Shown here in pieces: positions 20,344 to 30,160 of a stretch of DNA of 55,822 nucleotides (the stretch's first letter is position 1; each line of letters begins with the position of its first letter). Position numbers and translations under genes: made by a program. The notes beneath the pieces were generated by a model. The model made no database searches, was not told the DNA's origin, and saw nothing but the letters and a program-made list of their open reading frames with translations. Source of the DNA: Blattamonas nauphoetae (lineage: Eukaryota > Preaxostyla > Oxymonadida); assembly GCA_033064195.1 (NCBI GenBank), contig JARBJD010000421.1, positions 1-55,822 of the forward strand, read 5' to 3'.

Positions 20344-21513
20344 TTAGGTATACAATAAATCGTCATCGTCTTCGGCGTTCAGGTCCAAATACTTGACAGG
20401 AGAGATCTCAATATCATCTGTCTCGACATCAGGTCGAATGTTGTGAGTCTTGGCCCGTTTTTTCTGGAAAAGTAATCAGGATCAACAAAAGGATACCAAA
20501 AGTTTGGGATACAGCGCAGGGTCTGGGAGAAGGTCAAGAGGAGACGGAAGTGGAGGTGCTGTGAAGAAAGGATGGAGGAGGGCTTCGCTCGCAGATATAC
20601 GTTTGTCTGGATCGTATTCGAGCAATTTCAACACTAAGTCTCGTTCATTGTCGTCGATGTGGGAGAGAATATTGTCAATATTTCCAGAAGAATCAGGAAA
20701 CGGTATGAAGCCAGGGTATGTCGAGAATTTCTCCATCAATTCGGGACTAGGCTGACCAAGTATCTCTCCAATCACTCTTATCTGACCAAGTGAAGATGTA
20801 CCCGGGAATATTGGGCGAGTTCTAGAGAGATATAGAAGAAGAAAGAGAGACTCCTGCAGAAGCTCAAGATAGATGCACCCCACGCCCCACATATCTCCAG
20901 CGGAAAGCCATTCCCGTCTCCCAAACAGACGTTCTGGAGATGTGTACCAACTGAACAGGCTTTATTGAGAGAGAAAATACCTTGTTCTGTTCATGCAGAG
21001 AAAGCGGTCGGGAGGTGGCTGAAATGAAACACTCAATCCAAAATCGGAAAGATGAAGGGATCGACGTCTTGAAACAAGGAAATTTTCTGGTGTGATATCC
21101 TAATAAGAGCGTTGCGTTGATGACATAGTGATTCAGACCATGTGGGCGATCTGCTTCAGATGACAGGCTGAAACAGCAGAGAGCATTTCTCGTAAATATT
21201 CTTTGCGGATTTCAAGTGGAAATATTCCATCAAATCCAGAAATGATATTGCGAAGGTCGGTTTCCATGAGATCGTAAACCATGCAATGGCGGCCTTTGCT
21301 ATCGTGAAAATCTTCGCGAAAACGCAAAATATTGTCATTTTGAAGTACACTAACAGCTGATAATTCGCAGTCCATGTGATGGTCATCCTCAGGGTCAACT
21401 TTTTGAATATGTCGTTTGATACAGACTTGTTCTCCGGATTCGAGGTTCCTAGAGAGGTACACCTTCGAAAAAGATCCTTCTCCGATCCGTTTTATGTTTT
21501 CATATTTATTCAT
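20344..21513 (-). CDS. CMGC-type protein kinase with altered catalytic loop
   Basis: A 345-residue kinase in five minus-strand exons: 21513-21139, 21099-20981, 20950-20852, 20821-20497 and 20463-20344. The introns are 39, 30, 30 and 33 nt, all GT-AG, and all join in frame. Features: glycine loop GEGSFSKV (11-18), ATP-binding Lys33 (VCIK), catalytic loop HMDITPEN (124-131), DFG at 144-146, WYTSPER activation-segment end, DMWGVGCIYLEL, and the CMGC-like insert RPIFPGTSSLGQIRVIGEIL resembling CDK/MAPK proteins. The HRD arginine is Met and the loop lysine (DLKPEN) is Thr, so the enzyme may be weak or regulated differently. The acidic C-terminus ends NAEDDDDLLYT. Start: the first ATG, followed directly by the first kinase strand. 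Confidence 0.88.
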
Positions 21514-21626
21514 GAAGCCGTGATTGTGATGAAAATGGATTTGAAAAAAGTCTGATGGGCTTTATCTTTCAAAAACAACCGATTCACTATTTCTGTCCAG
21601 AAAAAACCTCAAGGAGCGACAACAAA

Positions 21627-22895
21627 TCAACCAACCCTCGATTGTTCACCACTTTCTGTGATGATTGTGAAGAGTGGGTATACTCTGGAAGAACACGTGG
21701 AAACAGAAGAGAAATGATAATCCTTTGATGAGATGAGAACAATCAATGAAATGATATGCACATCAAACCGAACTGTTGCGAGACGAGTCTCCTTCGACGA
21801 TTCTGTTGTGATGAGGTGGCTGGTGGTTGCTTTTGGTTTGAGGGAGAGTGAAACAATGGTCAGATTTCCACTTCCATGTTGGACGAGATCGATGTTTCTG
21901 GAACTTCGAAAGAGCCACTGCCAATATTGATGATATTCGTCCCGCTTCCTGTTTTCGAGAGAGTTTTGCCCAGTGATCCGAATGGATTCGTTGGTCGGCG
22001 GTGTGACAGCTGATGGATGTGGGAAGAGAGTGTCTTCTGTTGTCATGTTCTCAAAGGTTGAGTCGGATGATGATGAACTCTCGACAACTGTCGTTTGTGT
22101 GTAGGGCGACAAGCTCGATACGAAAACACTGACCTCATTCCCTCGATAGTGTGCCAGTGTCTCTGAATTGTTTGGATACGTCCTGACTGCCTCGTTCCCA
22201 TCAAATTGGTGGTCAATCAGGATGACGCTTTGGAGATTGTCCAGTTTCATTGCTCTTCCCAACTTTTCTTAGTTTCTCCGAAAGACACAGCATGCGAAAA
22301 TATGGTGGCATGTTGATGAAAGAATTGATTGGCCATTCCCGTCTGTGCGACAGTCTTCAAACAGGCTGTCTGAGAGACAAGGAATGGAGTTGGGAACATA
22401 GAAAGCTCCATTGATGCAGTGGTCTGTCTGAGTCGGGAGGGGGAGAAGGTTGATGAGGCGACGAAGACGTGGAGGAAGGAGGAGAGGGAGAGTTGGTTCA
22501 AAGAAGATGAGATGACTGATTCTCGCCAGAACGTGAATGTGGTTCGTCCAAATTTTCACTTTGAAAGTACACGACGAGAACCTCACGTTTCCTTCAAGAG
22601 GATTCAGATAGATCAAGGTGAACGATGTCATCGTGTTGGTTGCTATGAATGTGTATCTGGTGAAAGAATAGTGCAAAAAGTGGGAACAACTTTGTTCGGC
22701 TGAGTTGAATCTGATCTTGCCATCCAAGACCATTTCACAATTTTGCAGAAACTCCACAGAGTGAAAGTGGCACTCCCACACAGACACGGCCATCGCTGCT
22801 GTCGCAATCGTATTGCGGTCAACGAGTCCACGCCCAGACAGCTCTGAAGAGGAGGGCATCGGTCGTGTTCGGAGTAGTCGCATCCCAACACACAC
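21627..22895 (-). pseudogene. Broken surface beta-helix gene, minus strand
   Basis: Two overlapping minus-strand frames, 22895-22269 and 22262-21627, both with family texture. SLFEDCRTDGNGQSIL and FSSCTFKV in the first and STFENMTTEDTLFPHPSA in the second are typical beta-helix coil ends. At least one frame change separates them near 22265, and a third frame (22501-22247) also shows coding texture there. No signal peptide or membrane anchor is seen. Upstream, 22.9-23.1 kb is open on both strands without clear homology. Confidence 0.65.
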
Positions 22896-23164
22896 TGGCG
22901 GGGTGGAAATGGCGAAGGTGGGAAGAGGGCGAGAGAGGGGTGGGAGTGTTGGCGGTGTTCTTCCCGATTTCGAGACGCATTTTCAGAACCAACCAGTCAA
23001 ATGCACAGCGATCAGGGAGGGAGGAGCGGAGGATCAGAAAGTGGTATGACTTGAGCAAGTTAAACCACAGACAGGTGATGTCGTGAAATCAAGAACGAGA
23101 GTGGAGGAAAGACGTGAAGTAGGGTGTGGGAAGAACTGTTGGGAATTGTGTGTGAATAGAGACA

Positions 23165-24214
23165 TTACATCAGAGGTGAGACATGTGGTGGAACGTTCAT
23201 TCCGTGCAAGTTGTTTATTTTGATCGAGTAGTCCGCTACAACTGGTCCAAGATATTGTTTCCGATCGTTTTGCAGCCTTTGCTCGATCACATCGTCAAAC
23301 CCTTCCATTCTCAAACATCGCAATATTGTGTTCCCTGACAGACGAACATCTCCACCGAGGTCGTTCCATTCCTGTTGGAAATAAACCATAAGGTTCAGGA
23401 AGGAATAGACGGGGCGTTCATTTTCGATGAGCGTGAGACAACTTGGGATCGCGAGAAAGACAGGCAGAGTCAGAACAAAGTCCATTGTTGGTTGACAGTA
23501 AGCAGGTAGTCGGAGGAGTCGGGCAAAAAGAGCCATGAATACATCTGATTGGCCTCCATCGACGAGCGAATTGCGGTTTGCACACATATGACAAATATAC
23601 TTCTCCGAAGGGGTGAGAACTTTCATCAAAACTATCTCGTGAACAGCTTGTTGTCCATCGTGATCTTCAATTTCGAGAGTTGCGAGACCCCCAGGCGTGG
23701 TGAGGTGGAAAGAATGGCCGATGACCTCGATGAGAAGCGTGTGAACACGTTCCGGTTCTGTCAAGGAGACTGACTGTGGATTGAGAGTGAGGAAGAGTTG
23801 AGCGATCAGATCAGCTTTGACGAGAGTAAAGCACACGTTGAGTGAACAGTTCGTGAACAGTCTGTGCAGCATCGCCATTGCTGGTGTGGTGATGATCCGA
23901 CTGGCAGATGAAATGAGCACTACCATGGACTGCACAAAGTTTGTCAAAGATTCATCAGAGAATGATGCGAGGCTGCTGAGAAAAACATCCGCTGACTGTG
24001 GTCTATATGGACGCACTGATACGAGAAAATTCATGGCTTTGACCTCCAGAGTGTCAGTAAGAGCAGGCTTGGACTTTACAATGGCAACGAGATCCCGAAA
24101 GACAACAGCCATTTCGTGTTCAGATTTCGTCTGGCTTTTGTCCCAATTCAGGAAAGCAGAACAATCTAATGAATCTTCAACAGCGGTGTCTGATTTTGAT
24201 TCTAAACTGGTCAT
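23165..24214 (-). CDS. Armadillo/HEAT-like helical repeat protein
   Basis: An intact 349-residue frame with no intron. The sequence is almost entirely helical with regularly spaced Leu/Val and short loops (FLSSLASFSDESLTNFVQSM, AMAMLHRLFTNCSLNVCFTL, LRMEGFDDVIEQRLQNDRKQ), as in alpha-solenoid repeats. DCSAFLNW near the N-terminus is also a mark I associate with a large oxymonad family of unknown function; that is recall, not a search. It would be a cytosolic binding scaffold; partners are unknown. It lies head-to-head with the surface gene at 24283, with about 70 bp between the two starts, so the two may share a promoter. A related fragment lies at 38420-39000. Confidence 0.7.
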   Translation of the reverse strand: MTSLESKSDTAVEDSLDCSAFLNWDKSQTKSEHEMAVVFRDLVAIVKSKPALTDTLEVKAMNFLVSVRPYRPQSADVFLSSLASFSDESLTNFVQSMVVLISSASRIITTPAMAMLHRLFTNCSLNVCFTLVKADLIAQLFLTLNPQSVSLTEPERVHTLLIEVIGHSFHLTTPGGLATLEIEDHDGQQAVHEIVLMKVLTPSEKYICHMCANRNSLVDGGQSDVFMALFARLLRLPAYCQPTMDFVLTLPVFLAIPSCLTLIENERPVYSFLNLMVYFQQEWNDLGGDVRLSGNTILRCLRMEGFDDVIEQRLQNDRKQYLGPVVADYSIKINNLHGMNVPPHVSPLM

Positions 24215-24282
24215 TCGATTGCGACAGCGATTGCTGCACCGTACCGAATGACTCGATCAATCCCACCTTGACTCAATCTCAG
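24215..24282. promoter_or_regulatory. Short divergent intergenic space, likely shared promoter
   Basis: Sixty-eight bp separate the start codons of two oppositely oriented intact genes. No TATA-like or initiator motif stands out. Confidence 0.4.
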
Positions 24283-27200
24283 ATGATCCTCTGTCCAATT
24301 CTCATTTTCTCCCTATTATTTTCCACCATCTCTCCTTATGACACCAATCCACACCTTTCCAAGTTATGTCAAATACAATCTCACTGGCAAACTGATTTTT
24401 CCATCAAGTCGAATTACACCAATGTTGACGACGAAAAAAAGGAGCAAGAAGAAAAAATACCTCCAAAATATCTATACACAAGTACACTCGGAAATGATTC
24501 TAAAGATTGTGGCGTCAAACTATCTCCATGTCGTTCAATCAGCTTCACCATTCAACATCACGAAGATCCTGACATATCTCTCGCACTCTATGCCGAACGA
24601 AGCGACAAAATCGCATCATTCTCACTGATAAACGCACCTCCCCTCTATTTTTATACAGAACCACAAATTACACTCACAAATCGAACTCTCGTCCTAAAAA
24701 CACTCACTGCGGATGAAACAAAAGAAGATGTAATTGACGATTTGGAGATTCCTTCAATTTCATCATTTTCTCACATTGCACGCCTTACTCCGTCAAAGAC
24801 TTCGACTAGATTGTTTTCTCTGGTGAACTCATCCCTTGGTTGCATCAATCTCGTCCTCTTTCACGCCCCCCACTCAAAAGTGATGTCAAACGAGCTTCCA
24901 TATCTTTCGGATCGGCACTTTCAACAGGAAGGGTTCTTCTGCCTGATCCAAAGCAACCTTCTCCTCGGAGCCTGCATTGTGACTACAGCCACGCCTCCTG
25001 GCTTCCCAACGCCACTCTCACACACAGCCACCCTTCCTCTTGTTGTCGCATGGCGCTCTGGTGTCCATTTTGCATCATCTCGTGTCACCAACATCACACA
25101 GAACGGAACATCGCTCATCTGTGTCGAAGGAAATGGACAGACAGTTCTTCAGAAGTCTCTCTTCGAACACGTTGGGCTTGCCCCGACACCCCCTCAACCC
25201 AAAATCACAGTCACTCGCCCGTCTGTCCTCTACGCAGTGGCAGACCCCACGGCTCAGATTGGAGTCCTCAAAACAAAGTTTGTCGACTGTGCGTACTCAA
25301 AGACCAGCCCCGTCCTCCTTTTCGGAGCCAACCCGCTCAACGTGAGCTCTCTCCAGCGACCGACAAACGACGAAGAGCAACCGCCGCCGCCGACACACCC
25401 GTCCATCCTCTTTGAATCATCAGAAATGACGATCACCGATCCCCACGCGCCTTCAGCTGCCCTCGTTGCTTGCGAGTACATCCTCATGCAGTTCACAAAC
25501 AACACTTTCACCAGAGCGAAGCCAGCTACGACGTCGTTCCTCTTCTCCTCTTTCTCGTCGAATGCAGAAGCCTTTGAGGAGGACGCCGTCTGCCATCAAT
25601 GCAACCCCTCGTCCAACGCCGCAGGGGGATGCAACTACGCCCCAGCTCCGATCCGCCTCTTCCACTCGTTCGTCGACTTCACCCACTCGTCTATCAGCGG
25701 ACTCGAAGGCGGGTTTGAGCTTGTCGAAGGCGCAGCGTACTTCAACAACATCACAATGGACATCTCCCACGCCCCGTCCCTCCCGCGTGCCTTTCCGACA
25801 AGCCCTTCCAAGTCCGTCTCTCTCGCCAGCATCTCGGACAACCTCGACCCCACTCCAGCTCTTGTCTACACCACACAGCGGCCTGCTCTGCACATGAACC
25901 TGAATTGCTCAGACAAGGCCAAGCTGCACTTTTCGGAGGAGGACACCGGCGAGGGCTGGCTGGAGAAGGGGACCGACCACCTCTGGTTCAACCTCGGCGA
26001 CTGCGAAGTGGTGAAAGGCACGTTCCACCGCAAGTTCGTTCCGCTCTACAAAACCAGCCTCGCCCGGGCTTCTCTCAAAGAGGGCTTCACGTACGCCTTC
26101 TCCTCTTCCTCGTCCAACACATCGCCTCCACCCCCGCTTGCTACGGAGACAGCGAACAGTGCGTGCTTCGTGACTGTCGACCTCTTCGGGGAAGGCCTGT
26201 ATCCGTGCAGCCTGCAAGTGAACCTGAGTCTGATTGGGAAGGACAGGGTCGTCCAGTCGTCGCGCACTCTCGACCTCTCCGCTCTCCCGTCTGAGTGCTA
26301 CGGTGCCTGGCATTCCAGCACTCACATCTCTCTCACCTTCCGCCGCACAGAACTCCCGTCGGACACAAGCGGGGACAAGCTGAAGGACAGGCGCTATGGA
26401 GTTAAGATTATCTACGGACCAAAGCAGAAAGACAGCTCAAAGTCGATTCTGGTCGAAAATGAGCTGACCGACACAACTGACGAACAGACAGAGAATGACC
26501 ACGACAGAGCGAAGAGAATAGCTGCTGATCGAGTCAGAATGGAAGAAGAGAAAGGGATCGTGCGAACAGAGCAGGAGAAGGAGGCGGCTCGGAAGAAGAG
26601 CGAGGAAGAAGAGAAGAAGAGAGAGACAGAGAGAAAGCGGAAGGAAGAGGAGGAGCGTGTTCGAAAGGAGGAAGAGCAGAAGCAGGAAGAAATCAGGAAG
26701 AAGGAAGAGGAAGCTCGGAAGAGAGAGGAGCAGAAGAAAGAAGAGCAGAAACAGGAGGAAACAAAGAAAAAGACGGAAACAGAAGCAGAACAGACACTTG
26801 AGACAGAGAAGAAAAAGAAGAAGGAAGAGGATGAAAGGATGGAGAGAGAAAGGAGGGAAGCGAAAAAGAAAGAAGAACAACGAGAACGAGAACGGAAAGA
26901 ACAGGAAAGCCAACAGAAAGAGAAGGAGGAGGAAGAACGGAGAGCGAGAGAAGAAGCCAAGCAACGAGAAGAGGAGAAACTGAGAGAAAGAGAGGAAGAG
27001 CGGAAGAGAGAGGAGGCTGAACGGAAGAGGCAGGAGAAGATCGAGAAGGAGAGGCAGCGGAGGGAGAAGGAAGCCGAGCAACCCGAAGTTCCTCCTCCGC
27101 GGGCTCCAGTGCCGACCGTTGTGGTTGTGCTGAGTGTCATCATTGTTGTGTCTGTCGTCGTCCTCGTGGGCCTCCTCGTCCTCCTCCTCGTGCACCGTCG

Positions 27201-27414
27201 AAGGAGGAAGCAGCGGCGGGACGAGCAGCGCCTCCTCACGTCCATCGGCAGCGTACTGGACGATGATTCCGAGTCAGACGAGGCCGATGGACAGGGTCCA
27301 GCGGGCGGATGGGCCGACGAGACAACGGATTCATACTCTCCATCTGGAACGCTGATTCATACATTGCCGAAGCCAGAATCACTGTTAAATGATGATGAGC
27401 ATCTCCTCGGATAA
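24283..27414 (+). CDS. Surface protein: beta-helix ectodomain, charged helical stalk, one membrane span
   Basis: 1,043 residues, no intron. The ATG at 24283 was chosen because it opens directly into a signal peptide (MILCPILIFSLLFSTISP); an upstream in-frame start would bury it. Residues 70-100 carry the family header GNDSKDCGVKLSPCRSISF, followed by about 550 residues of Ser/Thr-rich strands with many N-glycosylation sites. About 733-933 is nearly pure Glu/Lys/Arg/Gln in an (E/K/R)-rich pattern without hydrophobic heptads, best read as a single alpha-helix stalk. A Pro-rich hinge, a Val/Leu membrane span (about 944-971), RRRRKQRR and an acidic tail of about 65 residues follow. This type I protein would display its helix domain well away from the membrane. 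Ligand unknown. Confidence 0.85.
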   Translation: MILCPILIFSLLFSTISPYDTNPHLSKLCQIQSHWQTDFSIKSNYTNVDDEKKEQEEKIPPKYLYTSTLGNDSKDCGVKLSPCRSISFTIQHHEDPDISLALYAERSDKIASFSLINAPPLYFYTEPQITLTNRTLVLKTLTADETKEDVIDDLEIPSISSFSHIARLTPSKTSTRLFSLVNSSLGCINLVLFHAPHSKVMSNELPYLSDRHFQQEGFFCLIQSNLLLGACIVTTATPPGFPTPLSHTATLPLVVAWRSGVHFASSRVTNITQNGTSLICVEGNGQTVLQKSLFEHVGLAPTPPQPKITVTRPSVLYAVADPTAQIGVLKTKFVDCAYSKTSPVLLFGANPLNVSSLQRPTNDEEQPPPPTHPSILFESSEMTITDPHAPSAALVACEYILMQFTNNTFTRAKPATTSFLFSSFSSNAEAFEEDAVCHQCNPSSNAAGGCNYAPAPIRLFHSFVDFTHSSISGLEGGFELVEGAAYFNNITMDISHAPSLPRAFPTSPSKSVSLASISDNLDPTPALVYTTQRPALHMNLNCSDKAKLHFSEEDTGEGWLEKGTDHLWFNLGDCEVVKGTFHRKFVPLYKTSLARASLKEGFTYAFSSSSSNTSPPPPLATETANSACFVTVDLFGEGLYPCSLQVNLSLIGKDRVVQSSRTLDLSALPSECYGAWHSSTHISLTFRRTELPSDTSGDKLKDRRYGVKIIYGPKQKDSSKSILVENELTDTTDEQTENDHDRAKRIAADRVRMEEEKGIVRTEQEKEAARKKSEEEEKKRETERKRKEEEERVRKEEEQKQEEIRKKEEEARKREEQKKEEQKQEETKKKTETEAEQTLETEKKKKKEEDERMERERREAKKKEEQRERERKEQESQQKEKEEEERRAREEAKQREEEKLREREEERKREEAERKRQEKIEKERQRREKEAEQPEVPPPRAPVPTVVVVLSVIIVVSVVVLVGLLVLLLVHRRRRKQRRDEQRLLTSIGSVLDDDSESDEADGQGPAGGWADETTDSYSPSGTLIHTLPKPESLLNDDEHLLG
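26480..27090 (+). repeat. Purine-rich coding tract (charged stalk)
   Basis: About 600 bp of nearly uninterrupted A/G on the plus strand, encoding the Glu/Lys/Arg stalk of the surface protein. Slippage-prone and able to form unusual structures; length polymorphism would be expected. Confidence 0.85.
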
Positions 27415-27520
27415 TGAAAGCTTCCTTTTTGTGTTTTATTCATTGTTATTAACTCTCATTTCATTTCTATCTTTGTTTTTGAATCCACTCAATTCCAGCA
27501 TAATTTTTCAATGGGCTGAG

Positions 27521-28405
27521 ATGTCGAAACTCTTCGTTGATACTCGTCAGTTCAGAGCAGCTATTGATGTTATAAATAGCTTCGAAATTTCCAAGTTCAC
27601 AGTCAGATTATTTCCATTTTCATCATGTTTCATCAACAAATCAAACTTTCGTTCCTCCTCATCACAAAGGCGTTCATTCGCAGAATTCTCACGACTTTAG
27701 CATCTGAACGGGTTTTTTCTTATGTTTTTCTTCCTTATTTTTCTCATTTTATTCTCAAAGACTGGAAAAATCTTCTCACCAGAAGAAGAATCTCGTTTCA
27801 TGGAACTCTATCAACTTACTCTCGATGAACTCGATACATTGACTGAAGGATGCTCATATATCTTTGAACAAGCGGCATATATGTCATTGAAAACCAAATC
27901 ATTCCAGAATCACCTCTCCACAACATCGATGAACGAAGACAAAGTATTCTCTTCAAATCAGTTAGATCTTCCAACCATTGCCATTTCTTGATCGTAGATC
28001 AAGGTTTTCGTTACAGTTTGGGAACAAGGAGGAGAAATGTACATGGAATCACTTAAGAATCAACAATTTGGATATCCTCCACTAGTCAAAGATATCCGGT
28101 GGGAGCTCCATCTCCCATTGGCTTCAGTTTGCGTTCTATTTTGCTGTTCTCCATTTTTTATGTTTTTTATGCAACAGTCATCAACAAAACTGGATCGTGC
28201 GCCGAAAGCACAAATCGAGTTTGCTTATGATATTCCCAAGAACACTATCCAGCCGTCTTCTGTTCAATCACAAACTATCGGCTCTTCAGTTCCACTCGAC
28301 AAACAGTTGAATCGATTATTGTTCGAAATGAATCACAAGGAGTTGTCTGCTTTTGCGAAGCAAATTGAGCTCATCCAGGGACAACTTGATTCTTTAAGCT
28401 CATAA
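27521..28405 (+). CDS. COMMD10: COMM domain-containing protein 10
   Basis: Five exons (27521-27601, 27670-27711, 27761-27943, 27998-28126, 28178-28405) with introns of 68, 49, 54 and 51 nt give 220 residues, close to the family size of about 200. The N-terminal helical part matches COMMD10 in pattern: AAIDVINSFEISKF, then FSPEEESRFMELYQL and YIFEQAAYMSLK. The C-terminal COMM domain has the expected order DIRWELHLPLAS, a strand with RAPKAQIEFAYD, then FEMNHKELSAFAKQIELIQG and QLDSL. COMMD proteins assemble as a ring with CCDC22 and CCDC93 (the Commander complex), which recycles membrane cargo from endosomes. The start is the first ATG; an earlier ATG at 27511 stops at once. It lies about 100 bp after the surface gene and 80 bp before NOC4. 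Confidence 0.88.
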
Positions 28406-28486
28406 TATCATGTTTTCATTTGTTTTGAATAATATCATTTCACCTTCTGTCAATTCTATTGATCGAACCGTTTCTCTTTTTTTCAC

Positions 28487-30025
28487 ATGTCTCAACCCAA
28501 AGACCTCTCTCCAACTGCTCTTCAATTGTTCTTACGAGATCTTGAGTTTCATAATTCTGTCGGATCCATTGAGGAAACTTTCGAATCTTTGAACCGACGT
28601 CTTCAAGAGACAATCAAAGATTCGTCATTCTCAATCGAGCATCTAACTGTTCTCAAACCTTATCTCCAATATCCTGATATCAAATTTTACGTTTTAAAGG
28701 CACTTGCCTCCGTATTCGGATCACCTCCATCACATAAGCACAAAAAATCACAAATCACCCAACCATCACAATCGGCACCTTCGCCTCTTATTCTCCGCTC
28801 AGGATTGTCCGTATTGCTCCAAATACGCATTCCCAGTGAAAGCTCTCTACGGAAGACGTATGTTTCGAGTAAGATTCGTTCTGATACTGATAACTCGCCA
28901 CAAACATCCTCTTCAACACTCACGCCCTGGAAACGCGAGGTATCAGATTTTAGAAAGTCTTTTACGAAAGTCTGGCTTGCATTACTTCACCATGAGTTAC
29001 CTACTGATGTGAAACGACAAGTCCTACTCGTTCTTGAAGATCGAGTTCTCCCAAATGTCACAACACCACTCCTATTCACCGACTTCCTCACAAAATGCCT
29101 TGATCAAGGTGGAGAGATTGCTATTTTGGCATTGGGAAGTATGACACATCTGATATTGGTCCATAATGGCGACTACAGTAACTTTTACTCCAAGCTCTAT
29201 TCTCTCTTCCATACACCCGACTTCTTGAATTCCCCATTTGCTGGGAATTCGCTGATCCAACTTGACTTGTGTCTGTCGTCGTCCAAAGTCACCGACAACA
29301 TCTGTGCCTCGTTCATCAAGATTCTCTGTTCTCACACTCTCCGAGCGCCTAGCCATACCATCAACGGGTGTCTTGCTATCGTGCACAATGTTTTAATCCG
29401 ACATCCACCACTTCAATCGATGATTGGACTCCGTCAAACTGCATCTCTCGATTCAGATCAACAACAGCCTGATCCATTTAATCCGATTGAAATGAATCCT
29501 GAAAAAACCAACGCCCGTGAATCCTCACTTTGGGAGATCAGTGTATCTACTTTGCTTGCTTTCGTTATTTCTCTAGACACTTACATCTCACTTTCTTCCG
29601 TCGATCTCGAAACTGGCACTCACGTTTTCGATGCTGAAATCCGATCTCTCAATTTGGGACATCCGGAAGTATGTGACCCTTTCACATAAAGAAGTTTGGC
29701 TCTTTTCCATTCTATTCTCCACAAGTTTTTTGTTACCAATCTTCTGGAGTATCGGAAAACCAAAGAACTTCCTTTTGAATACCTCCAGTCTGAATCATAT
29801 CTCTCCCTCCCTCCCCAATTAACCCAATATGTTCCATCAGGACGACTTTGGAAATCTGGCTCAACCATTCTGGACAACGGAACTGTATCAGTTATTCCCT
29901 CCATTAGCAAACTGAAAAGAGAAAGCTCGTCATCGATGAGCGATCATCCAAATGCAGATTCACACGAACAATCACTGGAAAAGCGGATTTCTATTGTTTG
30001 TTCACCATATGAACCGCTATTTTGA
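28487..30025 (+). CDS. NOC4: Nucleolar complex protein 4 (ribosome biogenesis)
   Basis: NOC4 works with NOP14 in maturation and nuclear export of the small ribosomal subunit. The first exon starts at the ATG at 28487 and encodes about 350 residues, including the conserved CBF/Mak21 block: FRKSFTKVWLALLHHELPTD, then LLFTDFLTKCLDQGGEIAIL, SNFYSKLYSLFHTPDFL and NGCLAIVHNVLIRHP. The family signature ARESSLWEI follows, and a 36-nt GT-AG intron (29541-29576) probably comes right after it. The C-terminal block (ILHKFFVTNLLEYRKTKELP, FEYL) is in another frame from about 29700 to 30025, so at least one more splice or an undetected junction lies between 29577 and 29700; I could not settle it. Overall length, about 500 residues, is normal for the family. 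Confidence 0.85.
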
Positions 30026-30160
30026 TTATTTTTTGAAACATTTCACTGAAAGATTGAGAAAGTTCTTTTTTCTGAGAAATTTCTCCAAAATTGCTGGGAA
30101 TCACGGAATTCAAGTGATCGAAACCACGACAACAGACTCACCTCCTGGAATCATCATTTC

